NCBI GenBank assembly: GCA_017620335.1
Contig: JAFZQO010000010.1
Span: 44,063 to 108,062 of the forward strand
Source of the DNA: Bacteroidales bacterium
Lineage (GTDB): Bacteria; Bacteroidota; Bacteroidia; Bacteroidales; UBA932
Length of the DNA: 64,000 nt
Direction: 5' to 3'
Both the position numbers and the translations under genes were made by a program. The notes under the pieces were generated by a model. The model searched no databases and was not told the origin of the DNA. It was given only the letters and a program-made list of their open reading frames with translations. Every line of letters starts with the position of its first letter. Position 1 is the first letter of the stretch. Below are positions 1-7,890 of the stretch, one piece after another.

Positions 1-1706
1 CGGTGTCCGTGCTCGGGATTGAGCTTGCGGTCCTTGTAGCGCTCGTTGTATAGCTTGATGTTGTTGACGAAAGCCTTGCTGAGCAGTTCGTAGCGCTCGT
101 CCATCTCGGTGCAGAGGGAGCGGAGGATCTTCTCGGCCTCCTTGGGCTTCTTGACGATGGCGGAATCGGCCTCTTCCTCCTCGTCTGCCGCTGTGGGCAG
201 GACGGCGAGGTAGTGCTTAAGGAGCCTGCCGTAAGCCGAGAACTCAACCATCTTGGGATCGATGAAGACCAGCTTCATTTCGGCCGGGTGCTTGGAGTAG
301 AGGAGCGAGGCGATCAGGACGTTCAGGCCGACGGACTTGCCCTGCTTGGTGGCGCCTGCCACAAGCAGGTGCGGCGCGTCGGCCAGGTCGAAGACCTTCA
401 CCTTCTTGGTGATGGTGCATCCAATGGCGACAGGGAGGTCGGCCTTGCTGGTGCGGAAGGCCTCGTCGTTGAGCAGTCCCTTGATGGGCACTATGGACGG
501 CTTGTCATTGGCCACCTCGATACCCACCGAGTCGGGCAGGGTGACGATACGTACACCCCTGGCGTTGAGCGACATGGCGATGTCGTCCTGCAGGCTGCGG
601 ATGTTGGCTATCTTGACGCCGGGTGCGGGATATACCTTGTACAAGGTCACGGTAGGCCCCACCACGGCCTTGACGTCCATGATGTCTATCTTGTAGTTCT
701 TGAGGGTCGAACGGATCTTGTTGTTGTTGCGGTTGAGCTCCTCGTCGGAGACTATCTGCGTGCCGGAGGCATGGTCCTCCAGAAGGTCCAGGCTGGGGAA
801 CTTGTACGAAGGAAGGCCCTCGGGAGGGTCCAGGCGCACGTCTATGCGCGGCAGCTGTTCCGTAACTTCCGTGACAAGGTCCTCGCCCCTGTCAATCTCG
901 GAAATCCCTTCGGCGGCCTCCGGGGTTTCAGAGGCTTCCGGTTTCACGGGCTTGGCCGGCCTTCTGACGGGCTGGAGGACGGGAGCGGGCTGCGACGCGG
1001 GTTCCGGAGCCGGCTCCGGCTCGGCCGGAGTCTCCGCTTCGGCCTTCCGCCTGAGCGGAAAGACCGGCTTGAACTCGCGCACGGGCTTTTCTTCCGGTTC
1101 TTCACCGTCGGACGGAGCCCCCAGGCTGCCGAACCACTTGGAGAAGCGCTCGCTGCAGAGGATGAGCCAGCCAATTACCAGCAATGCGAGCAGCACACCG
1201 GTCACGGCCGGTCCAAGGAGGTTCCAGAACCATCCGGTCACATGGGCGCCGCATTCGCCGCCGGGGCCTGCGCCGAACAGCGTCTGCACCCCGACAAGCC
1301 TGCCCACGTAGGCGCAGGCCAGCGCGGCGATCAGCGCGCCGCTGAGCGTCACGGCCGCGGTCTTGAGCAGGGAGCGGTGCCATCTGCCCGCCAGGAGCCT
1401 TGCCGCCATGGCGAAGAGCAGGATGAGGAAGGCGAAGCTTCCCAGTCCGAACCATTTGACCATAAGCGTATTGGCCCATTTGAGGCCCAGCTTGCCGCCG
1501 AGATTGGCCACGCCTACTGCCTGATCCATCATGCCGGGATCGCGGAGCAGGCTCTGGTCCTGCTTCCAGGTGAAGATGTAGGAGACCATGGCCAGGAGGG
1601 TGAAGAGGGCGAAAAGCGCTATGACCGCGCCTGTCCACTTCACGGCATTGGCCTTCTGGCGGTCGTCCCAGGAGTTCCAGAATCTGAGTTTGGGCAGTCT
1701 CATCAT
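1..1706 (-). CDS. ftsK: DNA translocase FtsK (N-terminal and central part; runs off the left edge)
   Basis: Septum-anchored DNA pump that clears chromosome ends during division and acts at dif with Xer recombinases. Translating the minus strand gives four hydrophobic segments in the first ~180 residues, an acidic, Pro- and Glu-rich linker, then the FtsK motor with Walker A GATKQGKS at about residue 451 and a Walker B-like LVFIDPK. About 568 codons are visible; the end of the motor and the gamma domain lie outside the window. Start: ATGATGA overlaps the stop of the DUF4290 gene, so either of two adjacent ATGs (1706 or 1703) may be used. Co-transcribed with the DUF4290 gene. Identification is firm. 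Confidence 0.95.
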   Translation of the reverse strand, partial: MMRLPKLRFWNSWDDRQKANAVKWTGAVIALFALFTLLAMVSYIFTWKQDQSLLRDPGMMDQAVGVANLGGKLGLKWANTLMVKWFGLGSFAFLILLFAMAARLLAGRWHRSLLKTAAVTLSGALIAALACAYVGRLVGVQTLFGAGPGGECGAHVTGWFWNLLGPAVTGVLLALLVIGWLILCSERFSKWFGSLGAPSDGEEPEEKPVREFKPVFPLRRKAEAETPAEPEPAPEPASQPAPVLQPVRRPAKPVKPEASETPEAAEGISEIDRGEDLVTEVTEQLPRIDVRLDPPEGLPSYKFPSLDLLEDHASGTQIVSDEELNRNNNKIRSTLKNYKIDIMDVKAVVGPTVTLYKVYPAPGVKIANIRSLQDDIAMSLNARGVRIVTLPDSVGIEVANDKPSIVPIKGLLNDEAFRTSKADLPVAIGCTITKKVKVFDLADAPHLLVAGATKQGKSVGLNVLIASLLYSKHPAEMKLVFIDPKMVEFSAYGRLLKHYLAVLPTAADEEEEADSAIVKKPKEAEKILRSLCTEMDERYELLSKAFVNNIKLYNERYKDRKLNPEHGH

Positions 1707-2377
1707 TTCTTGCGGTTGTTCTTTCTTCTCTTGTTGTTCCAGCCCCTGTTCTGCTGCTGGGCGCCTCCCACGTTGATGCTTATGCCCGGTCGCGAGAATG
1801 AGGCGGAGTCGGCTATCTTGGACAGGCTGATGCCCTCCGGGACCTTGATGCGGTAGTCGGAGAGCTTCTCTATGTCGTTGAAGATGGTCTGGTCGGCGAC
1901 GCTGTCCTTGTTCCAGATGAGGTACTGCTGGCGCATGTAGATGGCGAGCGAACGTATCATCGCGGTCTTGACCTCGCCCTCGGGCTCGCCTGCGATGAGC
2001 TCTATGATGCTCTCGATGTTGCGTCCGTAATGCGTGGCCTTGACGGGCTTGTTCTTGAGAGGGATAACCTGCGGACGGGACTGGAGGTCCTCGACGACCG
2101 GAGCGGGATAGGGGGCGTCGATGTCCAGGTCCAGCCCGGCCATCAGGTAAAGATGGTCCCATAGCTTCTGCTCGTAGTTTTCCTGCTGGTGGACCTGGGG
2201 ATTGAGTATCTCCATGACCTTCACGACCGCTTTCGCCTGCTCGCTGCGCTTGTCCCTGTCCTCGATGTCCTTCAGCTGCTCGACCATCTCAAGGATGTTG
2301 CGGCCGTATTCGGGCATGCGGAGCTTCTCCCTCTCGGTATTGTAATATAGCTTCACTGTATTCCTGTTGGCTTCCAT
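1703..2377 (-). CDS. DUF4290 family protein
   Basis: A 224-residue protein that I match to DUF4290, a Bacteroidota-specific family of unknown function, from its N-terminal pattern (YNTEREKLRMPEYGRNILEM) and its very basic Asn/Arg/Lys-rich tail ending KRRKNNRKK. No signal peptide or membrane segment is visible, so it should be cytosolic; the basic tail could bind nucleic acid (inference). It overlaps the ftsK start through ATGATGA, suggesting translational coupling. A TATCTTTG box lies 25 bp upstream of the ATG. No function should be assigned beyond the family. Confidence 0.85.
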   Translation of the reverse strand: MEANRNTVKLYYNTEREKLRMPEYGRNILEMVEQLKDIEDRDKRSEQAKAVVKVMEILNPQVHQQENYEQKLWDHLYLMAGLDLDIDAPYPAPVVEDLQSRPQVIPLKNKPVKATHYGRNIESIIELIAGEPEGEVKTAMIRSLAIYMRQQYLIWNKDSVADQTIFNDIEKLSDYRIKVPEGISLSKIADSASFSRPGISINVGGAQQQNRGWNNKRRKNNRKK

Positions 2378-2402
2378 GAATCAAAACATTTTACATAACC
2401 CA

Positions 2403-2410
2403 CAAAGATA
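2403..2410 (-). promoter_or_regulatory. -7 promoter box (TATCTTTG) for DUF4290-ftsK
   Basis: Perfect match to the Bacteroidota -7 consensus TAnnTTTG on the minus strand, 25 bp before the ATG at 2377. No clear TTTG at the -33 position. Confidence 0.6.
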
Positions 2411-2446
2411 ATCAAAAACTCCGTGTAAACCCGAATAAATTTTAGA

Positions 2447-2478
2447 TTTGTCAAAGACTGTTTTTATGCGTAACTTAG
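2447..2478 (+). promoter_or_regulatory. Promoter of the HprK/peptidase/PqqD/ABC cassette
   Basis: TTTG at 2447-2450, a 20-bp spacer, then TAACTTAG at 2471-2478 (one mismatch to TAnnTTTG). The predicted transcript would start near 2483, which disfavours the upstream TTG at 2483 and favours the ATG at 2504 as the first start codon. Confidence 0.5.
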
Positions 2479-2503
2479 CAGGTTGAAAACACTTTGCAGT
2501 TAT

Positions 2504-3400
2504 ATGACCAGGGCTTTCTGCGTGGCAGGACATACTTTCCATCTCGAGATGCCGGACGGGTCCCCCGCCTGGGATCTTCTTTCACAGTACAGGGACTTCA
2601 CGGCCGATCCGGTCGACACCCCTCTTTTCGTCCTCAGGACGGTGGAAGAGCTGCCGGAGTTGGAGAAGGAGCCGCTTCTGGTTCCCGGGAGCAGGGAGGA
2701 AGGCGAGCCGAGGCTTGACCTGTATTCCTGCGGGGAGGATTTCCTCGTGGAGATGGCTCCGCTGGCCAGCCTGCCCGTCAGCAGCCGCTTGCTGATGAGT
2801 GGGGATTACCGCCGGGCGAGCCTCCTTTTCCTCAAGGGTTCCGGCCAGTCCATGCTCTTCGCGCTGAACAACGCCCTGATGCTTCTCTACGCCTTCAGCA
2901 GCGCTCCTTACATGACACTGGAGGTGCATGCGTCGGTCATCGGGAACGGTGGTAAGGGATACCTGTTCCTGGGTAAGAGCGGAACCGGCAAGAGCACGCA
3001 CAGCAGCTTGTGGCTCAAATATATAGAGGGGAGCGAGCTGATGAATGACGACAATCCCATCCTGCGTGTGGGCGACGACGGGGTTGCCAGGGTGTACGGC
3101 TCCCCGTGGAGCGGCAAGACCCCCTGCTACCGCAATGTCTGCGCTCCTGTCGGTGCGATAGTCCGGATACGCCAGGCAAAGCACAACACCCTCACACGCC
3201 AGAACACCCTGGAGTCATATGCCTCCCTGTATTCCTCGTGTTCCGGCTTCAAGGCTGACCGGAAGATTTCGGATGGGCAGCACAAGGCCCTGGAGCACAT
3301 CGCCCTGAACGTGCCATGTTTTTGGATGGACTGCCTGCCGGACGCGGATGCCGCCCGAGTCTGCGCCGCCGGAGTGCGGAAGGAGGATGACGATGCCTAA
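2504..3400 (+). CDS. HPr kinase-like (HprK-type) P-loop serine kinase
   Basis: First gene of a four-gene cassette. The C-terminal half has the HprK/PEP-carboxykinase-like fold signature: a HASV motif (EVHASVI), Walker A GKSGTGKST at about residues 157-165, and an acidic NDDNPILR motif. The N-terminal ~120 residues resemble no domain I know. No HPr or other PTS gene is nearby, so the substrate is unlikely to be HPr; HprK homologues in some lasso-peptide clusters phosphorylate the precursor peptide, a useful analogy given the PqqD and ABC neighbours (inference). A TTG at 2483 would add seven residues, but the promoter position argues for ATG 2504. The stop overlaps the next gene by 8 bp. Confidence 0.75.
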   Translation: MTRAFCVAGHTFHLEMPDGSPAWDLLSQYRDFTADPVDTPLFVLRTVEELPELEKEPLLVPGSREEGEPRLDLYSCGEDFLVEMAPLASLPVSSRLLMSGDYRRASLLFLKGSGQSMLFALNNALMLLYAFSSAPYMTLEVHASVIGNGGKGYLFLGKSGTGKSTHSSLWLKYIEGSELMNDDNPILRVGDDGVARVYGSPWSGKTPCYRNVCAPVGAIVRIRQAKHNTLTRQNTLESYASLYSSCSGFKADRKISDGQHKALEHIALNVPCFWMDCLPDADAARVCAAGVRKEDDDA

Positions 3401-3839
3401 GATCGTCGTTCCCAACGCCATCCTCTTGGGTGAGGTGAAGCAGCTGCTTTCCGAGGGCAAGGACGTAGTGATCCCTACCAAAGGGAACAGCATGCTCCCG
3501 TTCATCAGGGGAATCCGCGACAGCGTGATGCTGCGCAGGCTGGACACCCTTGAGGTAGGGGATATCGTGCTGGCTGAGATACGCGAGGGGGTATATGTCC
3601 TCCACCGCGTGACGGCGCTGGACGGAGACGTGGTTTCGCTGATGGGCGACGGAAACCTCCGCGGCGTCGAACGCTGCAGGCGGGGTAATATCGCCGGCAC
3701 GGCTATGACAATATTGAAGGACGGTGTCAAGGAAGTGGACTGCAGGAGCCCCAGGGCCCTGCGCCGGGCCAGGAACTGGCGAAGGCTGATGCCCTTCCGC
3801 CGCATCATCCTTGGAATATATAGAAGGATTTTCCTATGA
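3393..3839 (+). CDS. S24/S26 family peptidase (signal-peptidase-like, Ser/His type)
   Basis: 148 residues with the S26 serine-peptidase motifs: Ser33 in GNSMLPF, VGDIVLAE after it, His71 in VLHRV and GDGN near residue 86. A His general base in place of Lys is typical of the ER/archaeal/SipW branch. No hydrophobic anchor is visible, unusual for a signal peptidase, so it probably acts in the cytosol or is held by a partner. Start: a perfect AGGAGG at 3381-3386 lies 6 nt before ATG 3393; the upstream ATGs at 3348 and 3387 fit less well. Overlaps the kinase gene by 8 bp and the PqqD gene by ATGA. It may cleave a leader peptide before export (inference). Confidence 0.75.
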   Translation: MPKIVVPNAILLGEVKQLLSEGKDVVIPTKGNSMLPFIRGIRDSVMLRRLDTLEVGDIVLAEIREGVYVLHRVTALDGDVVSLMGDGNLRGVERCRRGNIAGTAMTILKDGVKEVDCRSPRALRRARNWRRLMPFRRIILGIYRRIFL

Positions 3840-4105
3840 AGCTAATCGAAGGATTCAGGCTCCGCCCCCTGGGCAAGGAGTACATAGTGACGCCGGAGAG
3901 CGTCGCACAGATCAATTTCAACAAGATGATCTCCCTCAATTCGTCCGCAGCCTATCTTTGGAAGTCGGTCGAAGGGAAGGAATTCACCCCCGAGGACCTG
4001 AAGCAGCTCCTCCTCGACCGCTATGACGTGGACGAGGAGATAGCAGGACGCGACGCCGTAGCCATAGCGCAGAGCTGGATTGAGGCGGGCATAGCTGAAG
4101 CATGA
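3836..4105 (+). CDS. PqqD family protein (RiPP recognition element-like)
   Basis: 89-residue PqqD-fold protein: an N-terminal beta segment with LRPLGKEYIV, an INFNKMISLNSSAAYLW core, then TPEDLKQLLLDRYDVD and a C-terminal helix. PqqD-like proteins bind leader peptides of ribosomally made, modified peptides and present them to maturation enzymes. Overlaps the peptidase stop by ATGA and ends 4 bp before the ABC gene, so it is translated as part of the cassette. No radical SAM enzyme, cyclase or dehydratase is adjacent, so the partner enzyme may be the HprK-like kinase or lie elsewhere. Confidence 0.8.
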   Translation: MKLIEGFRLRPLGKEYIVTPESVAQINFNKMISLNSSAAYLWKSVEGKEFTPEDLKQLLLDRYDVDEEIAGRDAVAIAQSWIEAGIAEA

Positions 4106-4109
4106 TGCC

Positions 4110-5756
4110 ATGAAGGATTTCCGCACCTGCATGAAAGGCCTGACGGCCATGGGCCGTCCGCTCTGGGGCAAGGTCCTCGTGAGCTGTATCATCGGAGTGG
4201 TGAGGATCGCCGCTTCGATGGGCTTCGTGTGGGTGTGCAAGGCCCTCGTGGACATCGCCACGGGCGAATCTTCGGCCCCTATCGGGCTGTATGTCGGAAT
4301 CATGGTGGGAATCATGTTGGTGCAGGTCGTTTTTTCCGTCGCCTACGGCTGGTGGGAGGGAATGATAGTCACCAAGGTGCAGAATGACTTCCGCTCGAAG
4401 GTATTCGGACATGTGCTTGAAAGCGAATGGAACGGTCGCGAAGCCTTCCATTCAGGGGATATGGTAAACCGCCTTGAAGAGGATACGCGCGTGGTCGTGG
4501 ACTTGCTCTGCACCCGTGTCCCGGACTTCATCATCACCCTGGTCCAGCTGGTAGCCGCCTCGGGATTCCTCTTCGTACTCGAGCCCCGTCTCCTCTGGGT
4601 GCTCCTGATCCTGATGCCCGTGGCCGCCATCGGCAGCAAGATGTTCTTCAAGGTCATCCGAAGGCTCACTTCGCTCATCCGCGCCAAGGACAGCGAGATC
4701 CAGGGACACATGCAGGAGAACCTCCAACAGCGCGTCCTCATCAAGACCCTGGGATGCGAGGAGCGCGTTACCGGCCGTCTGGACGAACTGCAGGATGATG
4801 TGATGCGCAATACCGTGCGGAGGCTGAACTATAATGCCGGAGCGCGTTCGTTCTTGCGCACAGGTTTCATGGCGGGATACGCCGCGGCCTTCCTGTGGGG
4901 AGTGTTCGGCATCAGGAGCGGTGCCGTGACCTTCGGCATGATGACCGCTTTCCTGCAGCTGGTCGGCCAGGTGCAGAGGCCTATAGCCGACATCAGCCGC
5001 CATATACCGGCTTTCATCCATTCCCTCACTTCCGTGGAGCGTATCATGGAACTTACAGAGATGAAAGCGGAAGACAAGGGTGGGGACATCCTTTTCGAAG
5101 GCGCACCCGGCATAAAGGTGGAGGATGTGACATTCGCGTATACCGACGTCCCCGAAGGCGTGGAGCCGCTGAAGGTCTTCGAGCATTTCTCATATGACTT
5201 CAAGCCCGGCACCGTGACCGCCGTCATGGGTGTGACCGGCGTCGGGAAGAGCACGCTGACGCGGCTGGTCCTGGCGCTGCTGCGCCCGGCCGCCGGCAGC
5301 GTGACCCTGTACGACGCCGGCCGCTCGGTCCCGGCCTCTCCCTCCACCCGCTGCAACTTCCGCTATGTTCCGCAGGGCAACAGCCTGATGAGCGGCACCG
5401 TCCGCGACAATCTCCTGATGGCCAATCCTATGGCCACGGAGGAGGAGATGAAGGAGGCGCTGCATCTGGCGGTGGCCGACTTCATCATGGACCTGCCTGA
5501 CGGCCTGGATACAGTCTGCTCGGAGAAGGGCAGCGGCCTGAGCGAGGGACAGGCGCAGCGCGTCGCGATAGCCCGGGCGCTCCTTCACTCCGGAGGAGTC
5601 CTCATCCTGGACGAGGCCACTTCCGCCCTCGACCGCGACACCGAGGACGAACTGCTGCTGCGCCTCTCTAAAAAACTGAGCGGCGGGAAAACCATTATCT
5701 GGATCACCCACCGCGAGTCTGTCACGAGCATCGCAGACGCCGTGCTGAAAATCTGA
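4110..5756 (+). CDS. ABC exporter (fused membrane domain and ATPase)
   Basis: 548 residues: about six membrane helices in residues 1-310, then an ABC ATPase with Walker A GVTGVGKST near residue 374, signature LSEGQ near residue 477, Walker B VLILDEATSALD near residue 497 and a WITH switch histidine. This is the single-chain half-exporter design (MsbA/lipid or peptide exporters). It has no N-terminal C39 peptidase domain, so any leader removal would need a separate protease, possibly the S24/S26 gene two positions upstream. Last gene of the cassette; converges with the FISUMP gene 3 bp away. Substrate unknown. Confidence 0.85.
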   Translation: MKDFRTCMKGLTAMGRPLWGKVLVSCIIGVVRIAASMGFVWVCKALVDIATGESSAPIGLYVGIMVGIMLVQVVFSVAYGWWEGMIVTKVQNDFRSKVFGHVLESEWNGREAFHSGDMVNRLEEDTRVVVDLLCTRVPDFIITLVQLVAASGFLFVLEPRLLWVLLILMPVAAIGSKMFFKVIRRLTSLIRAKDSEIQGHMQENLQQRVLIKTLGCEERVTGRLDELQDDVMRNTVRRLNYNAGARSFLRTGFMAGYAAAFLWGVFGIRSGAVTFGMMTAFLQLVGQVQRPIADISRHIPAFIHSLTSVERIMELTEMKAEDKGGDILFEGAPGIKVEDVTFAYTDVPEGVEPLKVFEHFSYDFKPGTVTAVMGVTGVGKSTLTRLVLALLRPAAGSVTLYDAGRSVPASPSTRCNFRYVPQGNSLMSGTVRDNLLMANPMATEEEMKEALHLAVADFIMDLPDGLDTVCSEKGSGLSEGQAQRVAIARALLHSGGVLILDEATSALDRDTEDELLLRLSKKLSGGKTIIWITHRESVTSIADAVLKI

Positions 5757-5759
5757 TTC

Positions 5760-6755
5760 TTACTGATGGTCGCGGACGCAGCGTACGTTGGCCGCGAAAG
5801 AAGCCTTGTCCGCATGCCCCATGAAGAGGTCCGGACTCTCGTCGAAGAAATACCTGTAGAATGCCTGTTCTCCGTCCTTCTCGTCCGAGGTCCAGAAGGT
5901 CGCGTAATCGTACATGGAGTTGAAACGCGGCCTGGTCTCCTGCTTGATGGCGTAGCCGAGGGGGAGCATGGAGAGGCCAAGCTTGTTGGTGATCTGTACC
6001 TTGGGCCAGTACTCCCACATCTTGTTTCCGTTAAAATAGATGTCACCCATGAAGCCTCCGGCGACGGAATAGAAGCGTGCGGAGGGCTCGGGGCGCTCGC
6101 CGAGGATGGCCGAGGCGGCGTCAGCCCAGTCGTCGAGGCTTGACAGGCGCCATCCCTCCGGGCAGGCGGTCCCGGCTTCTCCCCATGTATAGAAGCGGCC
6201 GAACACGTCGGAAGTAGCCTCGCAGTTGGCGAGGGGGCTGCCGGCGCCCTTGAATGCGAGATTCTCCTTGAACCATTCGGTGGAACCCACAGTGGTGCAC
6301 CAGTACTCGTGCCCGTCGCGGGGATCGGTGAACTTGAAATCCTTGCCCTCGTCGAAGGAGAAGCCGCTGATGCTGCCGTTCTCCCTGTCGGACTTGACTA
6401 TGGTGACGGACTGGGAAGAGCTGGAATTGTAGTATCCTTCGGCATAGGCGACACAATAGACGGTGACCGTGCAAAGCGTGTCGGGGAGGGTTATCGAGTA
6501 GGTGTAGGAGGTGTCCCTGTCGGTCTGGATGGGGCTGGAATACCAGTAATACTTGACGACCGCATCCTTGTCCGAAGCGCTGACGCCCTTGGCGGTGAAG
6601 TTGAAGCTGTCGCCCGCGACGGCATACTCAGGGAGGGTGAACTCCGGCGCTCCGTCGAGGTAATCGAACGTCTCCGTATTGTCTTTCTTGCAGGAAGCCA
6701 GGCTGAGAGCGGCAACTACTGCCAGGCCTGCAAGGATGTATCTTTTGATGTCCAT
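5760..6755 (-). CDS. FISUMP-domain lipoprotein
   Basis: 331 residues with a lipoprotein signal peptide (hydrophobic stretch ending LSLASC, lipidated Cys22 from this start), an Ig-like or fibronectin-like N-terminal region, and a C-terminal FISUMP domain (Fibrobacter succinogenes major paralogous domain): DPRDGHEYWCTTVGSTEWFKENL, FGRFYTWGEAG, CPEGWRLSSLDDW, AFYRYFFDE, FAANVRCVRD. Such lipoproteins are common surface proteins in Bacteroidota; their function is unknown. ATGs at 6773 and 6764 are in frame but would give an odd extension before the signal peptide, so 6755 is chosen. Divergent from apbE. Confidence 0.85.
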   Translation of the reverse strand: MDIKRYILAGLAVVAALSLASCKKDNTETFDYLDGAPEFTLPEYAVAGDSFNFTAKGVSASDKDAVVKYYWYSSPIQTDRDTSYTYSITLPDTLCTVTVYCVAYAEGYYNSSSSQSVTIVKSDRENGSISGFSFDEGKDFKFTDPRDGHEYWCTTVGSTEWFKENLAFKGAGSPLANCEATSDVFGRFYTWGEAGTACPEGWRLSSLDDWADAASAILGERPEPSARFYSVAGGFMGDIYFNGNKMWEYWPKVQITNKLGLSMLPLGYAIKQETRPRFNSMYDYATFWTSDEKDGEQAFYRYFFDESPDLFMGHADKASFAANVRCVRDHQ

Positions 6756-6781
6756 GATGGTCATTATGATCATTTAACTCG

Positions 6782-6789
6782 CAAATATC
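6782..6789 (-). promoter_or_regulatory. Possible -7 box (GATATTTG) for the FISUMP gene
   Basis: One mismatch to TAnnTTTG on the minus strand, 26 bp before the ATG at 6755, in the divergent intergenic space shared with apbE. Confidence 0.4.
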
Positions 6790-6812
6790 GTCATTTTTGG
6801 CTTAAAAACCAC

Positions 6813-6820
6813 TAACTTTG
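6813..6820 (+). promoter_or_regulatory. -7 promoter box (TAACTTTG) for apbE
   Basis: Perfect TAnnTTTG, 24 bp before the ATG at 6845. The box contains the TTG at 6818 that would otherwise be a possible start, so that TTG cannot be in the transcript if this promoter is used. Confidence 0.6.
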
Positions 6821-6844
6821 TACAAATACTTTGCCGTTCCCGCC

Positions 6845-7882
6845 ATGCGTCATAATGAATATCACTCCCACCGCTTCTCCGGCCTGCTGGCCGCAGCCGT
6901 CGCCCTGCTGGTCTGCGCCTGCAACGGCCCCGGCCGGTATGTCGCCGTCACCGGATATGCACAGGGCGGGACATATTCCGTGAAATTCAACACGAGAGGC
7001 GTCAGGGTGCCGCGCGCGGAGATCGCCTCCGCCATCGATTCCATCCTGACATTGGTAGACACGACGCTTTCCGGCTACAACAAATCCTCGCAGCTGAGCC
7101 GCTTCAACGCCGGGGAGACCATCGTCCCGAACCGGCTGTTCTCCGACATCTATTCTTATTCCCATGGCGTCTGGGAGGAGACCGGCGGATGCGTGGACGT
7201 GGCTGCAGGGCCGCTTTTCGATATCTGGGGCTTCGGATTCTCGAACGATTCGCTGCCCTCCGACGACAGGGTCCGCTCCGTCCTCGAGAACTGCGGCATG
7301 GTGCGGCTTGAGCCTTCGATAACCCCGGGCGCGCCTCTCGACGCCGCCTCGTTCGGCGACGCCCTCCTGAACTTCAATGCCATCGCCCAGGGTTACACCT
7401 GCGACCTGGTCGCGGACTACCTGCGCTCGATTGGAGTCGAGGATATGCTGGTGGACATAGGCGAGATTTACTGCGCCGGCGTCAATCCCTCCGGACGCGA
7501 CTGGAGCATAGGCGTCGACCGTCCGGTTGACGGCAACGACACGCCCGGTGCGGACCTGGACGGCGTCTGGCAGTCTTCCGGCCGTTCCTGCGGCATCGTC
7601 ACCTCCGGCAATTACCGTAAATTCTACGTCCGCGACGGCCGGAAGTATTCGCATACCATCGACCCGCGCACCGGCTATCCGGTTGAGGACTCGCTCCTCA
7701 GCGCCACCATAGTCGCGCCCACGGCAGCCGCGGCCGACGCCTATGCGACCTACTGCATGGTCATTGGCTTCGAGGAGGCCAGGGCGTTTGTCGAAAGCCG
7801 TCCCGACCTCGAAGGCTACCTCATCTATGACGCCGACGGCACCATGACCGAATGGGCCTCACCAGGCTTCACCCTAAGGTAA
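6845..7882 (+). CDS. apbE: FAD:protein FMN transferase (ApbE), lipoprotein
   Basis: 345-residue ApbE: attaches FMN through a phosphoester bond to Ser/Thr of exported proteins such as Rnf and Nqr subunits. Seen here: a lipoprotein-type signal ending LLVCAC, GGTYSVKF, a VDTTLSGYNKSSQLSRFN segment, NFNAIAQGYTCDLVADYL, VDIGEIYCAG and the DPRTGYPV motif near residue 273, followed by the T/A-rich ATIVAPTAAAADAYATYCM metal-site region. Length fits the family. Start ATG 6845 is chosen over TTG 6818, which lies inside the promoter box. Its rnf or nqr targets are not in the window. Converges with purF, 8 bp apart. Confidence 0.92.
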   Translation: MRHNEYHSHRFSGLLAAAVALLVCACNGPGRYVAVTGYAQGGTYSVKFNTRGVRVPRAEIASAIDSILTLVDTTLSGYNKSSQLSRFNAGETIVPNRLFSDIYSYSHGVWEETGGCVDVAAGPLFDIWGFGFSNDSLPSDDRVRSVLENCGMVRLEPSITPGAPLDAASFGDALLNFNAIAQGYTCDLVADYLRSIGVEDMLVDIGEIYCAGVNPSGRDWSIGVDRPVDGNDTPGADLDGVWQSSGRSCGIVTSGNYRKFYVRDGRKYSHTIDPRTGYPVEDSLLSATIVAPTAAAADAYATYCMVIGFEEARAFVESRPDLEGYLIYDADGTMTEWASPGFTLR

Positions 7883-7890
7883 TCAATTGA

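Noticed and set aside
213-1856. 547-codon plus-strand ORF opposite ftsK
   Set aside because: It lies antisense to ftsK and the DUF4290 gene, has low-complexity Gly/Arg/Glu composition, and resembles no family; GC-rich third positions open such frames throughout this window.
2483-2503. TTG start for the HprK-like kinase
   Set aside because: The predicted transcription start falls at about 2483, and the ATG at 2504 gives a natural N-terminus; the TTG cannot be wholly excluded.
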